Of a DNA stretch of 64,000 nt, positions 50,148 to 58,414 are shown piece after piece. The notes below the pieces were generated by a model that worked only from the letters and a program-made list of their open reading frames with translations, was not told the DNA's origin and searched no databases. How positions within the stretch are numbered: the stretch's first letter is position 1; the number at the start of each line of letters is the position of its first letter. Source of the DNA: Novosphingobium sp. (GTDB lineage Bacteria > Pseudomonadota > Alphaproteobacteria > Sphingomonadales > Sphingomonadaceae); contig JAGHZR010000002.1 in assembly GCA_017745295.1 (NCBI GenBank), positions 214,443-278,442 of the forward strand. Reading direction: 5' to 3'. Both the position numbers and the translations under genes were made by a program.

Positions 50148-51896
50148 ATGGCCACCGAACATCCTGAAACCCCGTTGCCGGACGACAGCGGCGAATGGCC
50201 GCTTCGCGCCTGGGGACTGGCCGTGCTCGGCGGTCTCACCGCTTTCGCGATCTACTGGATCGTCCGCCCCGACCGCTATCGTCCCGATGTCGACGCGATA
50301 TCGGTCCGCCTGGCGCTGGGCACTTTTCTCGGCATCGGGGCGCTGGTCTTCGGCTTTCTCGTCGAGCGCACCCGCATTCATTGGAGCGCGGCCTGCGCAG
50401 CGATCGGCGGAGCCATCGTCGCCCTGACGATCTACTGGAACGGCCCTTTCGGCACACGGCACAGCGAAGAGCCGTGGCGGATCGTCTGCGCCGTGCTCGC
50501 CATCGCCATCGCGGCGCCGCTGTTCCAGGCCTGGCGGGACGCCCATCCGGCCGAAGAAGCGCAACGGGCCGGAAAGTTCGCCATTCCCTACCCCGAAGCC
50601 CATAGCCACGCCTGGACCAACGTCGTGCTCTGGTGCGCGGCCTGGGTCTTCGTCGGCGTGGTCTGGGCCATGGTCCTGCTGCTGTCCGAGCTGTTCCGCC
50701 TGATCGGCATCAATCTGCTCAAGGACCTGCTCGAAAAGGACTGGGCGGCGCTTACCCTCACCGGCGCCGCACTCGGCGCAGGCATCGGCCTGCTGCGCGA
50801 CCGCGACGGCATCCTGCGCCTGCTCCAGCGCGTGGTGACGACGATCCTGTCGGTGCTGGCGCCCGTGCTGGCGCTCGGCCTTGTCGTTTTCCTAGCGGCG
50901 ATACCCTTCACCGGTCTCGCGCCCCTGTGGGACGCGACCCGCTCGACCAGTCCGATCCTGCTCGGCTGCGTGATCGGCGCGCTCTCGCTGGCCAACGCCG
51001 TGATCGGCGACCATGCCTCGCACGAGACGCGCAGCCGGTTGCTGCGCGCCAGCGTCGCCGCGCTCGGCATCGCAATGCTGCCGCTTGGCGTGATCGCCGC
51101 GGTTTCGACCGGCCTGCGTATCCAGCAATATGGCCTGACGCCGGACCGGCTCTGGGCCGTTGTCTTCACCGCCATCGCCTGCGCCTACGGCCTTGCCTAT
51201 CTCGTCGTTCTGGCACGTCGGCGCCTCGCTGCCGCCCCGCACCTCCGGAGCGCCAACTTGCGTCTCGCGGGCGGGCTGTGTTTCGTCGCACTGGCACTCT
51301 CGACACCGCTCATCAACTTCGGCGCCCTTTCCACGCGCGACCAGCTCGCCCGGCTCGAGAGCGGCCGAACCCCGCTCGACAAGTTCGACTGGCGCGCGCT
51401 CCGCTTCGACTTCGGCCCGACCGGTGAAGCAGCCACGCGCCGGCTCGCCGCAAACGGCCGCACGCCCGCGATCCGCGCGGCCGCGACAAAGGCCCGCGAT
51501 GCACAGGGCCGCTGGTCACTCGACCCCGTCGCGCTTGAACCCAAACGCCGGGCGATCGCGTCCGAACGCCTGCTCGTCCTGCCGCGCGGCACCCGGCTTC
51601 CCAGGGACCTTTACGATCAGCTGACCGGCTATACCGCTTGCGGCTACAGCGGGGCCTGCACGGTGCTCTACAGTCCCGGCAGCGACGAGGCGGTGATCGT
51701 CACCACCAATGACACCAACCTCTGGAAGCGCGAAAACGGCAAATGGGGCAGCGTAGCGGCGCGGCCCGTAACATCCGGCAAGGGTAAGCTCGAACGTCTC
51801 GAAGCCGCACTCAAGGCGGGTAGCGTCGAAATGCGGAACGTGACCCGCCGCCAGGTCTTCGTCGACGGGCAGCCGGTCGGACAGGATTTCGAATAA
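50148..51896 (+). CDS. DUF4153-family multi-pass membrane protein
   Basis: A 582-residue protein. The first 400 residues hold about ten hydrophobic helices (WGLAVLGGLTAFAIYWIV; VRLALGTFLGIGALVFGFLV and others), the usual DUF4153 layout. The C-terminal 180 residues are soluble and end with a Glu/Arg-rich part. It is the last of the five-gene operon, 37 bases after the previous gene. The family is widespread and of unknown function, sometimes with envelope stress genes. A strong terminator follows. Confidence 0.85.
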   Translation: MATEHPETPLPDDSGEWPLRAWGLAVLGGLTAFAIYWIVRPDRYRPDVDAISVRLALGTFLGIGALVFGFLVERTRIHWSAACAAIGGAIVALTIYWNGPFGTRHSEEPWRIVCAVLAIAIAAPLFQAWRDAHPAEEAQRAGKFAIPYPEAHSHAWTNVVLWCAAWVFVGVVWAMVLLLSELFRLIGINLLKDLLEKDWAALTLTGAALGAGIGLLRDRDGILRLLQRVVTTILSVLAPVLALGLVVFLAAIPFTGLAPLWDATRSTSPILLGCVIGALSLANAVIGDHASHETRSRLLRASVAALGIAMLPLGVIAAVSTGLRIQQYGLTPDRLWAVVFTAIACAYGLAYLVVLARRRLAAAPHLRSANLRLAGGLCFVALALSTPLINFGALSTRDQLARLESGRTPLDKFDWRALRFDFGPTGEAATRRLAANGRTPAIRAAATKARDAQGRWSLDPVALEPKRRAIASERLLVLPRGTRLPRDLYDQLTGYTACGYSGACTVLYSPGSDEAVIVTTNDTNLWKRENGKWGSVAARPVTSGKGKLERLEAALKAGSVEMRNVTRRQVFVDGQPVGQDFE

Positions 51897-51907
51897 TCCG
51901 GACAAGC

Positions 51908-51944
51908 GAAAGCCGCTCCACCGTCAGTCGGCGGAGCGGCTTTC
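51908..51944. terminator. Bidirectional terminator
   Basis: GAAAGCCGCTCC and GGAGCGGCTTTC form a perfect 12-bp stem with a loop of 13 nt, between the ends of the convergent DUF4153 gene and the LprI-like gene. Confidence 0.87.
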
Positions 51945-51949
51945 GTCAG

Positions 51950-52393
51950 TCAACCGTCGATGTCGTTCTTCCGGAACTGTTCCAGCTCTTCGTTGCGCGC
52001 GCGGTAGTGCTTGATCTTGCAGTCCAGGCTGTCCAGCACGAAAGCCGATCCGGCGCCGAAGACATTTTCCTTCACGGCACAATCGGCTACCACAAATTCC
52101 TGCCAATGCTTCTGAGCTTCGTCGAGATAACGAGCCGCTGCCGCGTAATCGGTCGCGTCCGGACCCTTGTTCTTCAGCACCTCGTGAATCTGGACAAGCA
52201 GTCGATCCTGGGCGGCCTTCAGCGCGTCGCTGTACTCACCCATGCAATAGGCCTGGGACAGGCTTGAGCCGTCGCCTCCGTTGCAGCGACCGGCATAGGC
52301 GTCGTCCTCACCGTCCTGCGCAAAGGCGCTCTGCGGCGCCAGCGAAGTCAGCATGGCCAAAGCGAACAGGATGGGCAGCTTCACGGTTTTCAT
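51950..52393 (-). CDS. LprI/DUF1311-like exported protein (lysozyme-inhibitor-type)
   Basis: A 147-residue protein. The signal (MKTVKLPILFALAMLTSLAP, cut after FAQ) is followed by the DUF1311 pattern: several cysteines (GRCNGG, AYCMGE, VADCAVK, DCKIKH) and long helices (ALKAAQDRLLVQIHEVLKNK, RYLDEAQKHWQEFVVADC). In LprI this fold inhibits lysozyme (established for the mycobacterial protein); here it is likely periplasmic and of similar type. AAGGAA precedes ATG 52393. The gene follows the small membrane protein at 52426 in the same direction, with a 32-base gap. Confidence 0.82.
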   Translation of the reverse strand: MKTVKLPILFALAMLTSLAPQSAFAQDGEDDAYAGRCNGGDGSSLSQAYCMGEYSDALKAAQDRLLVQIHEVLKNKGPDATDYAAAARYLDEAQKHWQEFVVADCAVKENVFGAGSAFVLDSLDCKIKHYRARNEELEQFRKNDIDG

Positions 52394-52425
52394 CGGAAGT
52401 TCCTTGTCTTGGAATCGAGGGAAAT

Positions 52426-52839
52426 TCATTTCGCGCGGCGCAGCAGGACAATCCCGCCGACGATGAAGGCGGCCGCGATCAGCGTCATCGGGATTCCGAA
52501 GATCAGCACGAAGAAGACCAGCGCGGTGCCCTCGTCGCGGCCAGGACCGCCCGAGGACCCAAGGAGCGCCGAACCCAGACCGCCGAGGAACTGGGCAAGA
52601 ACCGCCACTCCCACGAAGATGCAGCTCCAGCCATTGCGCCGCGACGGTACGACGCGCCGTGCCAGAAACCACGCGGCGGCAACGGCCAGTACGAATGCGG
52701 GAACGAAAGCCAACGGCATCGCCGCCGTGGTGAGGCCGGGAACGGCCATGAGCACAATCGCGAACAAGGGCTGCACGAGCCAGCCCGCGACCAAGCCGAC
52801 CAGACCCGGCACGATCCATTCCGAAGCGGAAGACCTCAT
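52426..52839 (-). CDS. Small multi-pass membrane protein, unknown function
   Basis: A 137-residue protein with about four hydrophobic helices (GLVGLVAGWLVQPLFAIVLM, LAFVPAFVLAVAAAWFLARR, and ALVFFVLIFGIPMTLIAAAF). The start MRSSASEWIVPG at ATG 52839 has GAGGTGGGG upstream; the longer frame to 52908 is not supported. Operator-like site 3 lies about 112 bases upstream, and the LprI-like gene follows in the same direction. No family recognised. Confidence 0.75.
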   Translation of the reverse strand: MRSSASEWIVPGLVGLVAGWLVQPLFAIVLMAVPGLTTAAMPLAFVPAFVLAVAAAWFLARRVVPSRRNGWSCIFVGVAVLAQFLGGLGSALLGSSGGPGRDEGTALVFFVLIFGIPMTLIAAAFIVGGIVLLRRAK

Positions 52840-52950
52840 CGCCCCACCTCGCAGGCAAGTGGCGAACCGATCGATCCGAACTTCAACGATGCCATGGCGC
52901 GGCCTCACTGTCAGGAAATCCCGACAGCAGGCCTAGTTCATAATTTATCC

Positions 52951-52973
52951 GTGTTCAATATTTAATTGACCGT
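52951..52973. promoter_or_regulatory. TetR-type operator-like site 3
   Basis: Starts GTGTTCAATATT exactly like site 1 and continues TAATTGAC. It lies about 112 bases upstream of the small membrane protein start (52839) and its LprI-like partner. An overlapping 8-bp inverted repeat TTAATTGA / TCAATTAA (52962-52984) is also present. Confidence 0.7.
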
Positions 52974-52980
52974 CGATCAA

Positions 52981-53760
52981 TTAACCGCGCTGGAGCCAGT
53001 TCCGCAGCAGGAAGTTGACCTGCTCGGGATGTTCCAGCGCCGCCATGTGCCCGCACGAGCCGATCTCGTGATAGCTGGAACCGGCAATGCGCTCGTGGAT
53101 TTCGTGAGCATGATCCGGCGGCGTGATGCGATCGCCGTCGCCCACGACGACCATCGTCGGCACGCGGATCGCCTGAAGGCCGTCGAGCGAATCCGGCCGT
53201 GTCATGATGGCCTGCTGCTGGCGGATGAAAGCGTCGCCGCCCACGCGTGAGGCCATGCCGCGCATCTCGTCGGCCACGAAGCCTTCCGTATGGTCGGCAT
53301 GGACGAGTTGGCCCAGCAGCTTGTGCGTGATGCCCACGAACTTGCCGCGCCGCAGCGATTCGATCCCGATCTTGCGCTGCAAGGTGCGCTCCGGCGTATC
53401 GCTGCGTGCACTGGAATTGATGAGCGCGAGGCGAGAGACCCGCTCGGGCGCGCGGCGCATGATTTCCAGCGCGACGTAGCCACCCATCGAAAGTCCCGCG
53501 AGCGAGAAACGGCGCGGCGCAGCGGCCAGGGTGCGCTCGGCCATCGCCGCGATCGTATCGTCCAGCGTGAGATCGGCGACCATCGGCGCGGCCACGTCGG
53601 CCAGCGCGTGTATCTGGCGGCGCCAGAGGGCCTGATCGCAGAGCAGGCCCGGCAGGAATACGACCGGCTCCAGCGCCATGCCCGTTTCCGGGACGCGCTC
53701 GGCAACGCCCCAGTTCCGGTCCGTGGTGGTGCCAATGCTGTCGATCGCCAAACTTGCCAT
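52981..53760 (-). CDS. Alpha/beta hydrolase
   Basis: A 259-residue hydrolase of the alpha/beta fold. The oxyanion region VVFLPGLLCDQALWRRQI, the nucleophile elbow GLSMGGYVALEIMRR (Ser in GLSMGG), an acidic residue in VVVGDGDRITPPDHA and catalytic His in CGHMAALEHPEQV form the triad. No signal peptide. AGGAGA is upstream of ATG 53760. It is divergent from a LysR-type gene (gap 87 bases), which may regulate it. The substrate is unknown; esters or lactones are possible. Confidence 0.92.
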   Translation of the reverse strand: MASLAIDSIGTTTDRNWGVAERVPETGMALEPVVFLPGLLCDQALWRRQIHALADVAAPMVADLTLDDTIAAMAERTLAAAPRRFSLAGLSMGGYVALEIMRRAPERVSRLALINSSARSDTPERTLQRKIGIESLRRGKFVGITHKLLGQLVHADHTEGFVADEMRGMASRVGGDAFIRQQQAIMTRPDSLDGLQAIRVPTMVVVGDGDRITPPDHAHEIHERIAGSSYHEIGSCGHMAALEHPEQVNFLLRNWLQRG

Positions 53761-53847
53761 ATCAAATCTCCTGAGGCCCAGATGGGCTTGCGCTCTTCAT
53801 CTGTCCAATTCATGATGATGACGATCTCGATACATTTTAGGTATGAC

Positions 53848-54744
53848 GTGGAACTCCGGCACATCCGTTATTTTCTGGCCGTCGCCGAAGAGCGGCACTT
53901 CACCCGCGCAGCCCAGCGCCTCGGCATCGGGCAACCGCCGCTGAGCCACCAGATCAAGGACTTGGAGCGCGAGGTCGGCACGCCGCTATTCCATCGCATT
54001 CCCCAAGGCGCGGAACTCACCGAAGCCGGGCGCGCGTTCGAGGAGCGGGTGCGGCAGATCCCGGAGATCGTCGCAGATGCCGTCAGCGCCGCCCAGCGGG
54101 CGGCGGCAGGCGAAACCGGCCGCATCCGCGTTGGCTTCACCGGCTCCGCCGCGTTCAACCCAAGGGTTCCTCAGGCAATCCGCGTCTATCGCCGCCGCTT
54201 CCCCGACGTCGAACTGAGCCTTGCCGAGCACAATTCCAACGGCCTTGTCGAAGGACTGAAGAACGGCACGCTCGACGCCGCCTTCCTGCGCCCCGATGCC
54301 GTGGACAAGCAGGGCCTGCGCCTGTTCCATCTTGCCGACGAGCCTCTGATCGCCGCGCTCGCTTCCGCCCGCATGCCGCATGGCGATCCGATCCGGCTGG
54401 ACCAGCTTGAGCAGGACCCTTTCATCCTGACCCCGCGCGCGCTGGGTCCCACCTTGTTCGACGCCACGCTGGAGGCCTGCCGACAGGCGGGTTTCGAGCC
54501 CGTGCTCGGGCAATCGGCGCCGCAGGTCGCCTCGGTGCTGGCGCTTGTGGCGGCGGAACTCGGCGTGGCGCTCGTGCCGGAATCGATGCGGGATGCCTCG
54601 TTCAAGGGCGTGACCTATCACGACCTCGAAGGCGATCCGCCGAAAGTGGCCCTCGCCCTTGCCGTCCGCAGCGACGAACGGGCCGCCACGGTCGCCGCTT
54701 TCACGGCGGAGGCGCGCTTCCCGTCCGAACCGGAACACGATTGA
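53848..54744 (+). CDS. LysR-family transcriptional regulator (likely BenM/CatR-like)
   Basis: A 298-residue LysR protein. The GTG at 53848 gives the standard VELRHIRYFLAVAEERHFTR start with AGGT upstream; ATGs further up (near 53813) would add unconserved residues. The HTH is RAAQRLGIGQPPLSHQIKDL. The effector domain has GRIRVGFTGSAAFNPRVPQA and LDAAFLRPDAVD, a form seen in the BenM/CatR subgroup, which control aromatic catabolism. It is divergent from the alpha/beta hydrolase and next to a cyclase. Effector unknown. Confidence 0.9.
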   Translation: MELRHIRYFLAVAEERHFTRAAQRLGIGQPPLSHQIKDLEREVGTPLFHRIPQGAELTEAGRAFEERVRQIPEIVADAVSAAQRAAAGETGRIRVGFTGSAAFNPRVPQAIRVYRRRFPDVELSLAEHNSNGLVEGLKNGTLDAAFLRPDAVDKQGLRLFHLADEPLIAALASARMPHGDPIRLDQLEQDPFILTPRALGPTLFDATLEACRQAGFEPVLGQSAPQVASVLALVAAELGVALVPESMRDASFKGVTYHDLEGDPPKVALALAVRSDERAATVAAFTAEARFPSEPEHD

Positions 54745-54807
54745 AGGATTGCGCGGATCGGCAGCGCCGTTTACCCGGCGCTAACCATCCTCCAGTAGTC
54801 ATAGGCC

Positions 54808-56640
54808 ATGTCCCGCAGCCCTTTCAGACGCGTCCGCCTGTCGCTGCGCGAAGCCGTTCTGACCGCCACCTCCTACTTCGTCTGTGCCGCCATCGCGCTG
54901 CAACTGACCCGCTTCGACGGCGGGATCGCCATCGTCTGGCTGGCCGGTCCGGTGCTCTTCGCGCGCCTGAGCACGACGCCGCGCTGGCGCTGGGGCGCGA
55001 TCATCCTGGCCTGCATACCGGCGGCCCTGAGCGCCTCGTTTCTGTTCGGTATGCAAGCCCTGGCGGCGATCCCGCTGCCGCTGCTCTGCATTGCCGAAGC
55101 CTGGCTCGCCGCCTGGCTGATCCGCCGGCTCTATCCTCGCTTCGGGCGCTTCCAGTCCCTTCCGGAAGTGGCCTCGTTCCTGCTGGTGGCCGGCGTTCTG
55201 GTTCCGGCGCTCACGGCATTCGGAGCCGCCCTTTCCGCGCACCTCGCCCGTGACCTGCCCTACTGGCCGGCCTGGCGCGACTGGTATGCGGGCCACGCGC
55301 TGGGCCTGGTGACGTTTGCGCCGCCGCTGCTGCTCACCTTGCGCGGCGAGGCACGACAATGGTTCGCATCCTCCGAACGGTCGCGAATGAGGGAGGCCGC
55401 GCTGCTTCTGGGGCTGGTGGCCCTGGCCTCGCTGCTGACATTCGGACAGGACAGGATACCGCTGGTAATCCTGCCCTTCATCCCGACGATCGCGGCCACC
55501 TTGCGGCTCGGGCGGTTCGGGGCGGTTTCCTCGACCCTTATCCTCGTCACGATCGGTCTGGTCTTCTCGCTGGCGGGCCATGGGCCGACCACGCTGCTCC
55601 AGCTGCCGATGGGCCAGAAGTTGCAGGTTCTCCAGATCTACTTCGCCACCATCGTGCTCACCATCCTGCCGCTCGCTGCCGAACTGCGTTCACGCCGCCG
55701 CCTGGTGGACCGGCTCCACGCCGCCGAGGCCCTGCACCGCCTGGTCCTCGACCGGATGAGCGACATCGTCGTCAGGGTCAACGCCGAAGGCGTGGTGCGC
55801 TATGCCTCCCCCTCGGCCATGCGGGTTTCCGGCTACGATCCTGCCGAACTGCTTGGGCAGTCGATGTTTCGCCTGATCCCACCGGAAGATCACGAGATCA
55901 TCGTCGAAGCGCGCCGCAAGGCCCTGGCCGATCCTGAAAATCACGCGATCATCGAGTATCGCGTCCGCCGCAAGGACGGCACCCTCGTCTGGGTCGAAAG
56001 CCACATGCGCGGTATCGTCGACGATCAGGGCCGAACGACCGGAACCGTAAGCATCATCCGCGAAATCACTCAGCGGCGACAACTGGTCGAAGACCTTACG
56101 GTGCAGGCCATGACCGACCATCTGACTGGCGCCTGCAACCGCCGGGCGTTCGACGAGGCGCTGCTGGTGCTGCTTACACCCACGCCCTTCGGTCCGGCAG
56201 AGGACGTAACGGCAGGATGCCTTGCGGTATTCGACCTCGACCATTTCAAGCATATTAACGACCGCTACGGCCACGTCGCAGGCGATGAGGTGCTCGTCCG
56301 CTTTGTCTCGATCCTGCGCGGTGCCGTACGCGAAGGCGATATCGTCGCGCGTCTCGGCGGAGAGGAGTTCGCCGTGCTGCTGGGCGGCTTGACTCTCGAT
56401 CAGGCTCATCTCGTCTGCGAACGCATCCGCACCCGTTTCGAGGAAGCCAGCATCCTGGATTCGCTGGGGAACGCCGTGCAGGCAACTGTGAGCATCGGCA
56501 TCGCGTCGCTCGTCCAGGGCGGGCAAGGTCGCGATATTCTCTCGCAGGCCGACGATGCGCTCTACCGCGCCAAGCGGGACGGCCGAAACCGCACGAGCCT
56601 GCCGATTCCATCTGCTGCCGAAGAGAAACGCAGCGCCTGA
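54808..56640 (+). CDS. Diguanylate cyclase with MASE1 sensor and PAS domain
   Basis: A 610-residue inner-membrane signalling protein. Residues about 1-290 form a MASE1 membrane sensor (eight or so helices, e.g. ATSYFVCAAIALQLTRFDGG). A PAS domain follows (about 310-430: VRVNAEGVVRYASPSAMRVS, then RRKDGTLVWVESHMRGIVDD). The GGDEF domain (about 440-600) has the active site GGEEF at about residue 517, with the inhibitory I-site RxxD (REGD) five residues before it. It should make c-di-GMP with product inhibition. It follows the LysR gene by 63 bases. Confidence 0.95.
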   Translation: MSRSPFRRVRLSLREAVLTATSYFVCAAIALQLTRFDGGIAIVWLAGPVLFARLSTTPRWRWGAIILACIPAALSASFLFGMQALAAIPLPLLCIAEAWLAAWLIRRLYPRFGRFQSLPEVASFLLVAGVLVPALTAFGAALSAHLARDLPYWPAWRDWYAGHALGLVTFAPPLLLTLRGEARQWFASSERSRMREAALLLGLVALASLLTFGQDRIPLVILPFIPTIAATLRLGRFGAVSSTLILVTIGLVFSLAGHGPTTLLQLPMGQKLQVLQIYFATIVLTILPLAAELRSRRRLVDRLHAAEALHRLVLDRMSDIVVRVNAEGVVRYASPSAMRVSGYDPAELLGQSMFRLIPPEDHEIIVEARRKALADPENHAIIEYRVRRKDGTLVWVESHMRGIVDDQGRTTGTVSIIREITQRRQLVEDLTVQAMTDHLTGACNRRAFDEALLVLLTPTPFGPAEDVTAGCLAVFDLDHFKHINDRYGHVAGDEVLVRFVSILRGAVREGDIVARLGGEEFAVLLGGLTLDQAHLVCERIRTRFEEASILDSLGNAVQATVSIGIASLVQGGQGRDILSQADDALYRAKRDGRNRTSLPIPSAAEEKRSA

Positions 56641-56761
56641 TCATATCAGTCCCGATGTTTCCATCGCGATATCTTGCCGAAACCCTTGCGTTACGACGCT
56701 CACGGCTTCACAATGCTGCAATGCAAAATCACGCGAATTCCATTCCGGCCTGAAAACGAGC

Positions 56762-57061
56762 ATGATCGATACCCGACTGTCTTTGATGGAAGCGATCTCG
56801 TTTCGTCGCACCGTCCATGCCCGCTACAACGGCGGCATCGTCAAGCTCGCCCCGCATCTCCTATTTGAGCGGCACGGCGATCTCTTCGTCAGCGCGCTCA
56901 ACCTCAGCAAAGCCTGGCGCTCGCCCGAAGAACAGCGCCTCGGCCAGTTCAAGCTCGCCGGGCTTGAAGTGACCGAATTGCTGGAAGAAGTCTTCGAGCC
57001 GCTCGCCACTTACGAAGCCGTCCCGCCGCGCAGCGACGACACCCTGCTCCTGGCGATCTGA
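56762..57061 (+). CDS. Small hypothetical protein with WYL-like sequence pattern
   Basis: A 99-residue soluble protein. MIDTRLSLMEAISFRRTVHA, then RYNGGIVKLAPHLLFERHGD, LFVSALNLSKAWRSPEEQRL and GQFKLAGLEVTELLEEVFEP follow the order of a WYL domain (basic start, strand, PH-L-E-R, W-R, F-L-I), but the WYL triplet itself is not seen. It might be a degenerate effector domain without a DNA-binding part. It ends 31 bases ahead of the rarA start. The start at ATG 56762 gives the conserved part; a longer frame from 56555 overlaps the cyclase. Confidence 0.65.
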   Translation: MIDTRLSLMEAISFRRTVHARYNGGIVKLAPHLLFERHGDLFVSALNLSKAWRSPEEQRLGQFKLAGLEVTELLEEVFEPLATYEAVPPRSDDTLLLAI

Positions 57062-57091
57062 CCGGCTGAGCCGCGCGCTTTCGGTCATTTC

Positions 57092-58396
57092 ATGACGGAT
57101 CTCTTCGCCGGTTCCGCGCCACCGCAACGAACGCCGCTGGCCGCCCTGCTCCGCCCCGCCTCGCTGGACGAGGTGATCGGGCAGGACCATGTGGTCGGCG
57201 CAGGATCGATCCTGCGCCGTCGCGTGCGTGCGGGATCGCTCGGCAGTGTGATCCTCTACGGCCCGCCGGGGATCGGCAAGACTTCGATCGCGCACGCCGT
57301 CGGTGCGATGCTGGGCAAGACTTTCCGTCCGCTCAACGCGACACGGGCCGGGGTAGCCGAAATCCGCAAGCTGGCGGACGAGGCCCGCGTGCACCCGCTG
57401 CTGATCTTCGTCGATGAAGTGCAGCGCTTTTCCGCCACCCAGACCGACGACCTGCTGTCGATCTGCGAGGACGGCATCGCCGACTTCATCGGCGCCACGA
57501 CCGGCAATCCCTACCACGTCCTCACCCCGGCGCTGGTCTCCCGCTCGACCATCCTCAAGCTGGAACCGCTCGCCATCGCCGACATGGAGAAAGTCATTCA
57601 CCGGGGGATCGAGCATCTCCGGGCGAGCGGCGTGGTTCTAGGGATGACGCCCGAACAGGTTCGCCTGATCGCGGGCCGCTCCGGCGGCGATGCCCGGCGC
57701 GCGCTGACGACGCTGGAAAGCCTTGCGCTCGGCCACGAAGACGCCGCGTTCGACGTGACCGACGCAATGCTGGAAGAGGCCTATGCCGCCGCTCCGGTCA
57801 ATCACGACAGGTCCGGCGATGCCCATTACGACGTGGTTTCCGCTTTCGTGAAATCGATGCGCGGCTCCGATCCGGACGCCACGCTCTACTGGCTCGCACG
57901 CCTGATCCACGGTGGCGAGGATCCGCGCTACATCGCCCGCCGGATTATGATCCATGCCTCGGAGGATGTCGGTCTGGCCGACAACACGGCCTTGCAGACG
58001 GCGGTGGCGGCGCTCCACGCGGTCGAGAAGATCGGCTATCCCGAGGCCCAGATCGTGCTCGCCCATGCCGCCCTGCACGTCGCCCGTGCGCCGAAGTCGG
58101 CCTCGTCGTCGCGGGGCATTTCGGCGGCGCTCCAGTTCGTCGCCGCACAGCCGCCCGCGCAAGTGCCGCTTCACTTGCACGATGCCCATTACAAGGGCGC
58201 GGCGCAGCTTGGCCATATCGGCTATCAGTGGCCCCACGACGACCCACGGGGCTGGGTCGATCAGGTCTATTCGCCTATGCCGAAAGGCTCGCTCTACCGC
58301 AGCGAGGCGCGCGAAGCGGGCACCTTCGAACGCCGTGCCGATGAACACTGGCGCCGCGTGACCGGCATCGACCAACCCCGCCGCGACGAGACCTGA
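57092..58396 (+). CDS. rarA: Replication-associated recombination protein A (MgsA/RarA AAA ATPase)
   Basis: A 434-residue AAA+ ATPase. It opens with PLAALLRPASLDEVIGQDHV, then Walker A GPPGIGKTS (about residues 57-65), the Walker B DEVQRF (about 108-113), sensor ATTGNPYHVLTPALVSR, and the C-terminal MgsA tetramerisation part (DAHYDVVSAFVKSMRGSDPD; SRGISAALQFVAAQPPAQVP). In E. coli RarA acts at stalled replication forks. It is followed after 18 bases by the convergent chemoreceptor gene. Confidence 0.97.
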   Translation: MTDLFAGSAPPQRTPLAALLRPASLDEVIGQDHVVGAGSILRRRVRAGSLGSVILYGPPGIGKTSIAHAVGAMLGKTFRPLNATRAGVAEIRKLADEARVHPLLIFVDEVQRFSATQTDDLLSICEDGIADFIGATTGNPYHVLTPALVSRSTILKLEPLAIADMEKVIHRGIEHLRASGVVLGMTPEQVRLIAGRSGGDARRALTTLESLALGHEDAAFDVTDAMLEEAYAAAPVNHDRSGDAHYDVVSAFVKSMRGSDPDATLYWLARLIHGGEDPRYIARRIMIHASEDVGLADNTALQTAVAALHAVEKIGYPEAQIVLAHAALHVARAPKSASSSRGISAALQFVAAQPPAQVPLHLHDAHYKGAAQLGHIGYQWPHDDPRGWVDQVYSPMPKGSLYRSEAREAGTFERRADEHWRRVTGIDQPRRDET

Positions 58397-58414
58397 AGAG
58401 GCGCCCCGACGGAC

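Noticed and set aside
52962..52984. Inverted repeat TTAATTGA / TCAATTAA read as a terminator of the hydrolase gene
   Set aside because: The stem is AT-only and weak and overlaps the stop of the hydrolase and operator-like site 3; a binding site is a better reading.
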